Source: Trichosporon coremiiforme (taxonomy: Eukaryota > Basidiomycota > Tremellomycetes > Trichosporonales > Trichosporonaceae). From it: a stretch of 64,000 nt of DNA. The notes beneath the pieces are model-generated. The model ran no database searches. It worked only from the letters and a program-made list of their open reading frames with translations, and was not told the DNA's origin. The number at the start of each line of letters is the position of its first letter. The stretch's first letter is position 1. The stretch covers positions 62,001-126,000 of the forward strand of contig BCJJ01000033.1 of NCBI GenBank assembly GCA_039545355.1, read 5' to 3'. The position numbers and the translations under genes are program-made. Of the stretch, positions 23,613-35,625 are shown one piece after another.

Positions 23613-26600
23613 TGCTAGGGCTGCCAGGGACTTCGAGCACACGGTGTGGGGAGGCAATGTTGTGTATGGGGTAAGGGTGCTCATTGAGCTTGACACTACT
23701 TGTCTCCCTCATCAGAGACGGCTCAAGCTCGACGACAGGTGCAAAGCCATTTACACCGGGAAGCGTTACTTAGAGTTTGCCAGAATGCAATAGCCCTTAG
23801 CCCATTACAACTGCACATGCCAGCATGCCAGCAAGTACCGTCCGTCAGGAACTCGTCATTATTGTTGACTGCGCCCGTCCATGGACTAGACACAGCCAAC
23901 AGAAGATCAAAAGTCCCGACAACAACGACCACGATTCCCGCATCGGAAAGACCAGCTAGCGAAACACAGATGGAAACATATGCTCAGCAGTATCATTCTC
24001 CTGCCCCTGTCTCTCTGCTGCGGCGCAAAGTTCGGTGAAGGAGGAGGGAGAAGAAGGAACGGTGAACGTTCCAGCCCGACCGTGGGCATGTGGAGGGAGA
24101 CATCATGCGGATGCAACGGGAGCACAGCCTCGACCGCGCACGGACAGGGGCGAGAGATTACTCACTGTGTATGTGACGGGGTTACGACTAGTGCGGGCGT
24201 ATGGGCCTGCGATAAGATAGAATGCACGGACGAGTGTTGAGTGCACGAGAATCTGGACAGTGATGTGTGGAGGTGTGGTATGCGTTGGGAGGGGCACGGG
24301 CCTTGTTGACTGTTTTCGCTCGATGGCAGGCGGTCGGGCGGTGACGTTGACGATATGCTGAATGCGATGGTAATGAAAGCGCCTCTGCTTTTGACTTGAT
24401 CGGTCAGAGGGAGATGATTGCTTGGATCAGGTAGAAGAGTTGCGGCTTGGCTGGCTGGGCGTCCGAGTACGAAAAGGATTTGTCGTCGGCCGTCGTAGCG
24501 GATAGTGTAAGACGTTGAGGCGCCAGGCGGATGGTAACTGTTTGACTACTACTTTCGGCAACTGAAAGACTAAGGTTGGTCGCTAGTCCCTAATCAGAAG
24601 CAAGTCGAGATCGCGGAGGAAAGTTACGATCGATAACGAAGCCCGCTCGTCGGGAAACGCGAGGCGAGTAGAGAAGGGGATGAGTTGAGCTCGAATGTAG
24701 AGCAGAGCAAGGATGTGGATGGTGTTTAGGTGCAGGGGATCAAGATAGGATAAACAACCAGACCAGGTGACTGCGGGCTGTTATGGGCGAGCGAGTTGTG
24801 GGATGTGAAATGTAATGAATATAGGTATGATCAGATGAGCGGGTTACAATGTGAGATGCCTAGGGTGTAATGTCAATCAGAGTTGTTTCTGGGAGATATG
24901 TCGATGCTGGGCGCTGAGGAGAGGCTTGGCTTGCTTTTGGGCCGGAAAAGAGGTCGGATGCTTGCTCTTGTTGAGGTCGAGGCGAACGTCTAAGAAGCCG
25001 GGCGACCACAAGCTCAATAGTGAGCCGTTGTTAGGAGGGGCGGAAAAGGGGGTACGTAAGGTGGGCCTTCGTGGGGGTAGACGGGCCCTTACAGAATGCC
25101 AGGGGTCTGGACCGGCTTTTGGAACGTCGGATTGAGACCGCAGAGATAGAGCACGAAGCTGCCGGGTTGGGTTGCGGCAGAGACTGATGGAATGGGCAGG
25201 TGCAGGCGGGATGAAGAGCGCAGGTTGACGATCCGGGCTCCTCGTCTCCGACAGTTCGAGAAATTCCGAAAGAGCTTTCTGAGCTTTCCGCGGTTGCGCG
25301 ATGGAGGAAAAGCTCGAATGACGGCAGTGAGGCGGGGAAGGGGAGGTGGAGGCAAGGAGTGTTTGGGAAGCCACTGATGTCTGATGTCTTATCGACTGTG
25401 ACGGCCGTCAGTCGGACAGCAATGGAAAAGCAGGGAGGGAGGGAGGGAAGGAGAGGGGAAGACGAAGTCGGGGAAGGGTTCTATGCAAGACAAGGGCTGT
25501 GGGTGGTGAAAGCGATGAGGGTGACTGCTCGTTATAAATGTCAGTCGTGCTTCCGAACACTGGACATCAGCCACGGCACCATGGCAAGTTGCAGGCGTGA
25601 ACTCAGGTAAGCCGCCGCAATGTGCACATCATCGGGCTCTTGGTTACCAGTGTCAGGCCATCAGGACATGGCAAACGGTAGGCAGAAGCGTATCAGTACC
25701 AGCAACAAGGGAACGATGGTGTCAGCGTATCAGAGGTGCCGGCTGCTGGCGGATAGCCCGCAAGGCGTTAGGGAAGGCCGGCGAGGCGAGAGATCAGCGT
25801 GAGCTGGAATGAGGCAGGAGAGCCCAGCCTGGCTTCGGGAGGAGACGACTTGCAGCCTGTGGCGTTGTGGCCGGTGGCCTATGCCGACTGGGATCTGCGA
25901 CTCGCACGGCCTATGCTCTTCGGCCAGATAAACCTTAGACAGACATTGCTGACACCTGCTCCTTCCGCGCCAGGAGTCAGGGCAGGGACTAACTAAAGCT
26001 AGTTCTCCAGATACCACAATCTGTCCTTCCAGCCAGACCAACCCAGCTGCGATGTCCACAGGGTATCGTGTATTCTGTCTGAAAGGAGCTGTGCAGCACA
26101 ATGAACAGCTCACCGTCGTGAGCATGAGCCCAACGGGGCTGGAAAGCAGATAGCCGTGCTCAATAGGGATGGTGAGGGGAGAGGCTACACAGGGAGAGGA
26201 AGGGCTGCTGCGGCTCGCGACTCGGTTCCTCTTGATCCTCTCGGTGCCTCGATTGCAGACCCTCGGGCATTCGGATCCTCGCGGAGCACAAGAAGAGGGT
26301 AGAGCAAGCGGCCAGAGTCCTCGTACAGCGCACAGCCAAGTTCGGCCAAGCTGACCAGCGAAGCGGAGGGTAAGGGGCAGGCGGTCGCGCGGCCGAGAGC
26401 CAGCAGGACGAGAATCCGAGGAACCTCCTCGGGTGAGGACGACGCAGGTATCAGGTACTCCGCTCCCTCAGCCCCCGGCCCAGGTGGCGATCTGGGCAGG
26501 GCGACCGCGCGGGCAATGCAGGCCAAGGCCGTTGCCCAGGCGGAACCAGATTGCCTCAGTCCTGTCTACCTCTGCTGCATGCACAGGCGGAAGGGCGTTG

Positions 26601-29600
26601 CGGAACCACGGTCCGACGATAATTGCGTGTTGCTTTTCGCTCGCCGCTCTCGCTCTCGCTCCCTCCTGTCCCTCCTGTCCCGTCATCATCCGCCTCCTTT
26701 CCTCGATCCATCGCCAGCTCGCCTATAGGACTCATCTACCGCAATGCGTTGCTGCGTCCATGCCACTCAACTCACGCACGTCTCGCTTGGTGTACAGACT
26801 TTTTCCACTTATGATGGTGCGATCCGAATGGCAGAGAGCAGCCCGAGTGCATTCCTCGTTCCGACCCGTTATTCAACGATCCAACTTGACAAGCCCCGCA
26901 ATCCGCATGACTGTCGTGATCCCTCTCCCGGCAAGCGTTTACGACATGACCTCAGCATTCCAGCCAGCCCCTCATTTTGAGCCTTGTCCCATGGACATCG
27001 TTGAACCGTGTCCGCAGGAATTAGTGCAGGTATCGGGCATTGGAACCCCTGTGCGAGCCGCACCCCTGTAGCAAGAAGAGCATGCTCCAGAGCCTCCAGG
27101 AATCGGCAGGTAGCGACAGGCTATGTCAGTAGTCCCGAGGCTGTTACTCCTCAGCTATCCACTCGCTCGGGTCTCTGTCGCATGGCATCTCTACCGTTAG
27201 TCTTTGCGGCAGCTTCACACCGGCGGGCTGTGGCACGCAGCACCACCAGCAGACAATGTATTCCGGTGGCAGTTCCCTACGCAACAGCAGGTGATACCAG
27301 CACTCATGATCTCCACCTGGATCAACTCTGGTTAACGATGATCTGCAGACCCAATGCACCTCCGGGTTACATTCGCTTGATCATGGAACAAAGTCTATTT
27401 GGATGTCAACAATCAACAACCCACTGATCACCGAGGTTCGGGCAGCCTTGATCATTATGTGATGGGAGAGCCCGGTCATATCCCCGGAGTGATTACTGGA
27501 GAGACCAAGGTTTGGATTTGAGTTTGCTGTGATCGCAGCAAGCTCCAACAAGGTACGACCGTAAGCTTGGAGTGCAATCCTCGCGATCAGGTGCCCAGCG
27601 AGTTTGACGACAGGCAGAGGACCGGGACGCCAGCTGGAATCGCCATTCATACCCTCGACAGGGTGTCAGCCTGCCCGAGGCAGTCAGGGTCATGGACCGA
27701 ACCCTTACGTGCCGTTGCATGGCCCTAGGAAACCACTGAGCCTGCAACGTTATTACTCATCGTTTCATGACAGCCTGCCTCAGGGCGCTCCAGAAAGCCT
27801 TACGACCATTAGTCACATTGCGGGGTCCGCTGAGACAACTCGGATATGCGGATGTCGTCCTCTTGCGCGCCCACATGGAACGAATCCTCAACGCCTCGAC
27901 GCCTTCGAAGCCTCGTTGTCGAGGCCCGCGCAGGCGCCCACACACACGCCCGTGGCGCTCAGGCAAGAGGCTGGCCAACAATAGACAATCCGTAGCGCGT
28001 AGCGCCGTAGCGGGGATCTGGTGGAGCCAGTTGGCGCCGGTGCATCATGGACTAGCGCGCCTGCTTAGAGTGGTGAGCGATCGCCCTTTTGGCTGCTCCA
28101 CCATACCATGCGGCATGCGCACATACGAGAAACTCGCAATGTGTCCGTCCCATGCACTTAGGGGCGGAGAAACAGGAGCAGGTGACTCGGGTCGCCTCGA
28201 GCACTCCGCATCAAGTGCGCCGCATGCTTCCCAAACCTTCCTAACCGATGGTCCTCTACGCTAGTGGTGCTTACGTGTTTGGACCAGAGGCTGCAAGATG
28301 TGCCGTACCTGCACTTCCTGTATTCCGTGTCGACCTGACCCCGCGTCTGGTGAGCACCGGGTGTGCCCCGGTATCTATGGTGGGTCGGAGACCGGAGGAC
28401 AAGGTGAAACGGAACACAGACGGAGTGATCGAGTTGACCGATGACATCATACATGCGATCGCGATACCGCGAGCAGCGATAGCCTGGTACACACGCTGTT
28501 GCCCTATCAACCTGACGATTCGACGTTGGAGAACCACCTGACCCTGCCCCACCCCTCTACGACCTGTTGCTCGCGGTAATTCGCGGCCAGCCGTCACAAC
28601 CCGCACGATCCCTTGCTGGGACCTCGGTATGCGGATGTCGTCAATGGCATGTGATAACGTTTAGTGCGCTCGATAACGACCCCTTCTCTCGGGGTCTGTG
28701 CACTGAACTCATGCAGCCGGCCCAGCCCTGCGCCTCCCTGCATCTCCCTCCCCCCTCCTGCCCTCCTGCAGTGGACAGTGGTACGGGTCGGCCTGGCGGA
28801 CGTGCATAAGCAAACAAGCGTATGGCGCTGAATTGGTGGCCCTGTGCTAATCCCTAGCGCAGAAGCATGCGACCCTGCCAACCCTTCTCTGCTGAGGTGT
28901 CCATCCCTCACATCGGAGCGGGCCGTGCACAACGCCCCTCCTCGCTAGCCAACAGCGCAGCTTGCGGCAAGTATTTGAGCTCCACCGTCGCACTGCATTG
29001 AAAGAAATATACATGAGGAGTGCTGGCCGAACCACCGAGCCCCTGCAGCACTTGCTGCAGGAAACAGTTCATGAAGCAAGCTGTTTATCCGCTTCAATAC
29101 TGCTATCTCCTGAAGCTGTCTCTGCGCTAATCTGGCTTCTGTCTGACCGCCTCCGCATACTACGGACCCCAAACGTCAGCGGCTCTCGCGGTTGCGTGTT
29201 CCCAGTCTGAGAACTGAGCAGCTGACACACTCGAAGCAGTTGGATCTAGTTTGACCTAACTGGGTCACGGGTCATGGACCCCGGGTTCCGGCGTGCCGTG
29301 TCGAGGCCACCGCGTGCCTGATCGTGGAACAAGCACGAGTCGCACGGCTCGCACGGCTGCGGGGGGCCTTTGGCTTCTGTGACGGCTTCTGGAGACTCGG
29401 GTTTGGGTGGATTCGGGCCATTTGGCAGTTGCTTCTTGCGTCAGTCTTAGTGGGCTGTAGCGCGAGGCTACCTTTCATGTTCATTCATGCCTTCCTGTTT
29501 CAGTCTAAGCCAGGTGAGGATTGTGTAAGCTCTGTTCGCTAGGCTACTCTATTCGATGCTGCTGTCAAGACCAAATACCTCTGCTTGCAGATCTTCCCTC

Positions 29601-32419
29601 AAACCAACAATTGAAAGAGTTCGCAGCCATGCAGCAAACTCAAAATGCCTCGACGAATCACGCCAGAACAAGCAGTTGCTACGCCACAAACGACTGAGAC
29701 AATGATCCAGAGAGCAGTCCAAACAGTTCGAGTTGACACAGAGCTACGGGCCAAACAGGAGGACCCACTTGCCATGATCCGAGACCCATGTACCCGTGAC
29801 ATAACGTACATCGTTCCTCGCAAGCCGAGGTTGGCTGTCAGTGCACTGCCCGCTGCACTGCTCCAGGCGGCCGGGGTACCTGTACGCCCTCGCTTCGGCA
29901 TCTAAGTCGCCTACTGAGCTTGCTAGCAGGGCGGTTACTCACTCGATCTCGGTGCTATCTCGGTGCTTGCCGCAGTTCATCTTATGCTTCTTTCGGCGCG
30001 CGCTATGCGCCACGGCGTGAGCCACGGCGCAACCAGCCTACGCAGTCTACGCAGTCTATAGTCAGCCTAGCTCGTGATCTCTCTCCAACGCCGTGTCACT
30101 GGTCTGCAGCTGCTTGCGCCATAAGCGCTTGCACGCTCTCTGGTATTTGTCGACGTCTTTTCACTAGCCCGCCAGAACTGCGCAACTTGTTCGCCTCCGT
30201 GTCCGGTCGCAGCATCCCACGATAAGTGGTGCGCGGCGACGCGGCGCCCAATGAATTCACAAGTGCCTTCCCCGCGGCTCTCCAGTCGCTCCGCTGGGCC
30301 GCTGACGCCGCCGTCCTCGTCCATTGCTGCCGTTGCCACGGACCCGCGGTATCGTTCGTCCAACGTCATCACCCGAACCCTCAACCAGACCCTGCTGACC
30401 AGATCATACCTGACGTGCTCGTTACGAGTCCGTGACGATCCAGTTCCTCGGAGCACGGCGCGCTAAAGGGTATGTATCGGCTTCATCTTTCGCTATCGTC
30501 CTATCATCTCAGGCGTCGTCGACATCGTCCCGTAGTTCCCTGGAGGTTGCTCCGAATCAATGCAGACGTCCTACTGATGACAGAGATTCCCATCGCGTGA
30601 GGACAACCTTAGGTGCACATCGTCCTACGCACCCATCTCACTCCACAGCTTACGGGCCGGCTGTCCTCTGCGGGCAAGCAAGGCCGCATACCCCAGGCTT
30701 GGCCAATTTGTGCCAGTTTCACAGGCGTCGGCATCCTCTCGCAATTGAGAGTCTGTGGCGGACGTCTGCGTTGAAGCATTTCACCACCGTGCGGAATGCT
30801 CGCACCCACCCACCCCTTCAGTGGGTTCCGGCCGGTCCACCGGGTGTGCTTTTTCGTTTCATTTCCTCTCGGCGGTCCAAGATCCACAGATGCAGATGCA
30901 AAAAGACGTAAGAGCAACCAGACTGCCAGCCCCCCATTTCTCTGCGACCCGTCCCTTCGACTTCTCCTGGGCCAGGCCAGGCACACGAGTGCCGCACTCA
31001 CCCTGCATCCGCCATTTGCGCATGTCAGGTTGGCTGTCAGGCAGACCTCTGGAATCAGTCCATGACCGAGCTTCCCATACTCATTCATTGAGCTGCCCGC
31101 TGCCGACGCCCGGATGCCGTATTCCTGTAAAAGCTTTGCTCTAGCGCTTCTGCAGTCCTGCAGGCGCAGAGGAGCGTGCGCAGCACTTGTGTGGCAGAAA
31201 TGCCTTGGTGAGCATCCGCAGGGAATCACAGGGACAACCGGAAGGTTAGAACCAAGGAAAGGACAAGCACAGGCGGTGCAATTCACTGCCCGGAGACTGA
31301 ATTGTCGTCAGGCGGGTTGCTGCAGAGCAGCAAGGACGCACACTAGGGAGCGGAGATCACACAGCTGACCCGAGACGAGAAGCGGGATGCGTGTGAGGTG
31401 TGAGTGCGCATGCAAGCGTGCGAGTTGCGCTAACGCGTTGGGCTGGGACACTGTAATTAAGCAAAGGAGCGAACAGAGCGCAGCAAGTGTATCGTAAAGG
31501 ACAGCGGCAAGGAGATGGGTGTGTGGCACAATTTGTTCGCAGAAACAGCCGAAAGGACAACCAAACGCCAACTAAGATCCCTTGGGTCCTTTGAGACCTT
31601 TGGGCACGTTTAGCAACATTGTGCAATACGTTTGGGCCAGCGCCAAACTGCGTACAGCACGTTCGGTGCTCTAGCGTCTTGATGGCTCGGTCGTCTGCCT
31701 GGACCGAGGCCGCACGACCGAGGAACCCAAGCCCCGAACTCCGGGCCGCAATGTTGGCTGTCCAGTAGGATCCTTCGTGACGTGTGAGCTGCAGGGGAGT
31801 ACATATGCTTAAACCGTTGGAACCAGCCGCCGAGTGGGCCGGATGAACCAGGTTCGCCGGATCGGAGAGTGCGAGGTTGCTTCCTGAAGTCGCCGGACGG
31901 ACGAGCGGGCGACACACGTCATCGCCGGCCGCACAGCCCGCTATACCTGCCGATCTGCACGATCCTGCGCGATCAGATCGGTGCCGCAGGGTAGAAGAAG
32001 GCTGGTCACACGCCCGAGGCCGAGTGCTGGAACCGAGTAAGAGAGACATGAAGTACGAGAAAGTGGTGCGAGGGGAAGAAGGAGTACGATTGCTCGTGCG
32101 TTTCGAACGTTCGGTCACACTTCGCTCCTCGCTTGTCGCAAGCTCAGGTTGGAGCATGTGGTGTGCTACATGTGGTGCGGGATCATGTGGGGACGAATGA
32201 TGTACTGGACAACTCACCGCAGAGGAACATGCGTGTGGAATGGTAGAGGGGTGCACGACGTGCGCGATCGCACAAACGAGGGCTGGAGGAACTTGAGGGA
32301 CTCTGGGCAGTTCCAGTGCACCTGAAGACGACACTCTTACGTTGATTCCCATGCTATGCCCGGCCCACAGACGGGCTTTGCTGGCCACCAGCTGCGGGCT
32401 ATCGCTACAGTGCTCAGCC

Positions 32420-32443
32420 GAGGGCGATATGCATATCGCCCTC
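32420..32443. repeat. 24-bp perfect palindrome
   Basis: The half site GAGGGCGATATG is followed immediately by its exact reverse complement, with no spacer. The symmetry stops at the flanking bases. It could be a homodimer binding site or a cruciform; no gene is close. Confidence 0.9.
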
Positions 32444-34237
32444 TCGTCAGAGGCGTTCGATGCCAGGCTGAACTCAGTTTGCGGCGGAGGCGGCGCCGCC
32501 GGAAGAATGATCCTGGTATCGTCATCTCGCTCTCATTCACTCCCAGGCTTCTTCCAAGCTCCAAGCGAGTGGATTACGGGACAGTTCCCAGTTCCAGTGA
32601 ATGAAAATGAATGGAGCCGCAGGGTTGTCCTGCCAGCGGGCACTGGAACCGTCCCGGCGACGACGAGCGCCCGCACCGGGATCTGGGGGATCTCGGCGAT
32701 GAGTACGAATGTGGACCGAGGGGGCGATCAGCGGTGAATTGCAAGAGAGCTTGATCGACCCGGCTGTCTAAACCATAAGATCACCTTACGACCGTCCAGT
32801 CCACGGCCTGGGCCGCTCGAGACTGTCAAGGAGTAAGCATGGAGTAAGCATTAGGCGTGGCTGTGCGGAACTGTGCTAATCCAAGACATCTCGCACCTCG
32901 CAGGTACTCAGCAAACACCCGGTCTGTGCCAAACAAAAGCAGGACAACCGCTACTCTATCTCGAGCTCACTCAAGCTCACACCCAAAGCCAATCACGGCA
33001 TGTCCGGGCCGTATCTCGTGCTGATGTGCCTAACTCTCTCGCACTTTCGGAATCCGGCTGGTATGCTTGACAACTCGCTCCTGAGCGTGTGTGCTAGCCT
33101 GGAGCTGACCTGAGTACCGACTGTCGGTGGCGACAGGGCCCAGAAGCCTAGAAGTAGGGACGCAGGCTCAAGGTTGTTCCTCAGATCCTCGTGTTCCCTC
33201 CGTGCCCTTCGTCCGTACCTGCATACTTGTGTTTTCTCCATGGCCGCATCTGTGTCCGCATGTGTAAAGGAGGAACATTACGTCCTCGACGCCTTTGGCC
33301 CTTCACATCTGTCCGTGACCCATGTGGGTCCGCAGGTCCCTGGTCGTGGGCGCCGGGTGGCTTTGAGCTTCCATGAACTTACTGGAAGTTCCAGGGGTTC
33401 TCCATGCATTCGTTCGCTACGATCCGACTCGCCTGGTCCGGAACAGGGGCAGCATGGGCATGCCCATGCCGCCTCTGACGTATGAAGTGCTGACAACAGC
33501 GGACGAGAGCCCAGATCCGAAGATGGCGGAGAACGCCGCACCCAGGCCGCAGTGCGGCGTCAACGGGGGCCGCAATGTTCAGTTACGCCACACGCAATGG
33601 CGTCGTTCGACAAACATGCACAGCAGGTAATGTCACCATCATCCTGCTGCCGAGGCTGACGAAGCGCCATGTATGGCCGCACTGCTGTTCGGCGTCCAAA
33701 GAGCTGGCCGCGTGCCACATATCGGCCGTCTGGGGGGTGATGTTGATGTGTGGCGGATACAGTGGGTTTGAAGTGCTCCACTAACCAAAGCCAGCAGGTC
33801 TCGCCCACAGCTTTTTGCGCCGCCGTTTGCAGAAGCTCAGTCTCCGTACTCGAACGGACTAGATGGACTGGGTAAGCGGCATGGTCCGCCTGGTGAGAGG
33901 CCGAGTCAGGAGCTTGAATCTCCCTGCACATCCGAGGCGCGCCTCTGGCGCCGCACTAACAGTGTCCCAATGGTGGCGTACACAACTGGCAGTCTTGCTC
34001 ATGAGGGGACGAGGGTGCTATACAACGGCAACCTTCACTGAATGCGCCACTGACTGGCAATGTCCTGACGCCCTTTGATAAAGCCGGTCGACCGGACGCG
34101 GCGAATGCCCACCTTGACCTTATCGCGGATGTACGCGGTGTGGAAGAGCCGAATAAGCTTAGCAGAACGGGGGCTCTCCGCTCACATCGCGCATAAAATG
34201 CATCGCGGTGTCGGCTACCATCATGAGAGGAGGGTCC

Positions 34238-35625
34238 TCACCGCTTGGTATGGCGCGCTCTCTGTTGCTTGAACTCCTCCGCGAGGTGCGTCTTCAGCTG
34301 AGGCATGTTTCCGAACTCATTATCGCAATACAGGCAAACGAGCGGCGATTTCAGGAGAGCTTCCTTATCGCGCTTGGATATGACGAGCTTCTGTTCAACA
34401 TCAGCAACTGAATCTAGATAGCGTTGCGCTAAGTTCAGCATGTATCCCAGTGGACCCCTAAGTCGGTCTTCCGCAGGGAGTGTGGGGTGCGCGCCTCTTC
34501 AAGCATGAAATGAAAGAATGGGGGGAATAGTGGGGGATCGGAGCCTTCTGACAATGCAGGTGGCTGAACAGGGAAGGCATTCAATTAACCTGGGCATCCG
34601 TAGAGACGGATACCGGTGTAAGTTCAAGACCCTCCCGGGTCCTGCTCGCTTCTCGCACATGTGATACGCGGGGTAGGCTACAGGCAGACGTTCTCACCAA
34701 GATGTGCCGCTCGTCACGATGTCCGACAAGCAGCGCACCCGTTCCTCACAGACGGACACTCGTCCCTCAGCGTACTCACGTCATCGGCCTCATCGAGAGG
34801 AACAAAGAACCCCAGCTTAGGGTTGAAGCTATTGTAATGCTTCTTTGTCTTCAGGCTCGGGGACACGAGATCGTCCGAAATCACATGCAAGTGCAAGTGC
34901 CTGTGGGCTGTGTCAGCATCCGTTGCCGCTCGTAACCGATGGACACTGCCGCCGGACCGAGATCCGCTTGCGGTGTGTCCCGCACTAGACATTGCGGAAG
35001 TATGACCGCTGGTGAATGCAGAGGAACAGGACGTCATGAATGGGAACGGAAATCTGGAGTGCCTCGTCTCCGATCAGACGGTCACGATGGCCGTGCGGAG
35101 ACGATGCGGCCAAGACTTGGTCACGAAAGCTTTCCTGATTCCTCTTTCGGTGCTTGGAAGAAACAGGCGCGCTAGGACACCGATACTCCTACAGTGTCCG
35201 TCGCTCTTGCGGTGCAGCGGCCGCTGATGCTGACACGGACGATAATGTATACGCAAGACTTACCTCATAGATGGGATAGAATGGAAACCGGTGTTAATTT
35301 GCCACTCGAAGCCATGAGTCTTCACCATCTCATCGCGCACCATGTCCACGACCTCTGTCGCAGCGTCTGTCAGAGCGGCAAGGACATCCTTGTAGTCGGG
35401 GTCTTGAAGCAGTGTGCTCAAGTTGTCGAGCTCGGCTTCCTTGAGTTGCTTCGTGTCCGAGACAACGAAAGGGATCTTGGGCAGGACGAGAAAGTGGTAC
35501 ATCGCCTTAGGGTAGGCGTCAAACACAGCGATGCACCTCGGCGTCTCCAGGAGCAGCACATTAGGAGGAAGAGACGCCGTTGCGTTCTTCACCTTCGCGA
35601 AGTCTCTCAAAGCGAACAGGTTCAT
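34238..35625 (-). CDS. HNT3: Aprataxin-like DNA deadenylase (HIT domain plus zinc finger)
   Basis: Exons 35264..35625 and 34780..34900 join in frame across a 363-nt intron and give a HIT domain: FDAYPKAMYHFLVLPKIP, then RHLHLHVISDDLVSP with the catalytic His triad, then KTKKHYNSFNPKLGFFVPL. A terminal exon of about 34238..34457 encodes CLYCDNEFGNMPQLKTHLAEEF, a finger with two Cys, one His and a Glu four residues later, matching the C2HE ligand set described for fission-yeast aprataxin. Aprataxins remove AMP from abortive 5'-adenylated DNA ends left by DNA ligase. The start is the first ATG (MNLFALRDF). The join between exon 2, which ends in phase 0, and the terminal exon, whose best acceptor needs two prior bases, is not resolved: a mini-exon or a frame lesion in the 322-bp gap is needed. 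Identity is secure, structure is not. Confidence 0.8.

Larger units (their letters stand above)
22956..34237. other. About 11.3-kb gene-poor region
   Basis: No intact gene could be supported between the CSL start and the aprataxin stop. Open frames on both strands are short, overlap each other, and lack recognisable domains or chains of matching splice sites. The first kilobase is probably the long leader and promoter of the CSL gene and holds a 15-base G run and several simple repeats. A 24-bp perfect palindrome lies at 32420-32443, and a possible isochorismatase-family relic near 27380. GC content stays similar to the flanks by eye, so it is not an AT-rich centromere of the classical sort. 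It may hold regulatory DNA, long non-coding RNAs or decayed genes. Confidence 0.5.

Noticed and set aside
26433..27071. 212-codon plus-strand open frame in the gene-poor region
   Set aside because: It shows no motif, irregular hydrophobic stretches and no matching flanking exons.
29645..29905. 86-codon plus-strand open frame starting MPRRITPEQ
   Set aside because: It has an ATG and moderate composition but no domain, no neighbours and no regulatory context; chance is likely in GC-rich DNA.
31357..32388. 343-codon minus-strand open frame in the gene-poor region
   Set aside because: Composition is Ser/Ala/Arg/Pro/His-rich with scattered Cys. It shows no domain, no splice context and no ATG with a good setting. 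I cannot support a gene.
34575..34650. tRNA-like B box (GTTCAAGACCC)
   Set aside because: No matching A box, acceptor stem or T-arm stem could be formed on either strand. I found no other tRNA candidate in the window.
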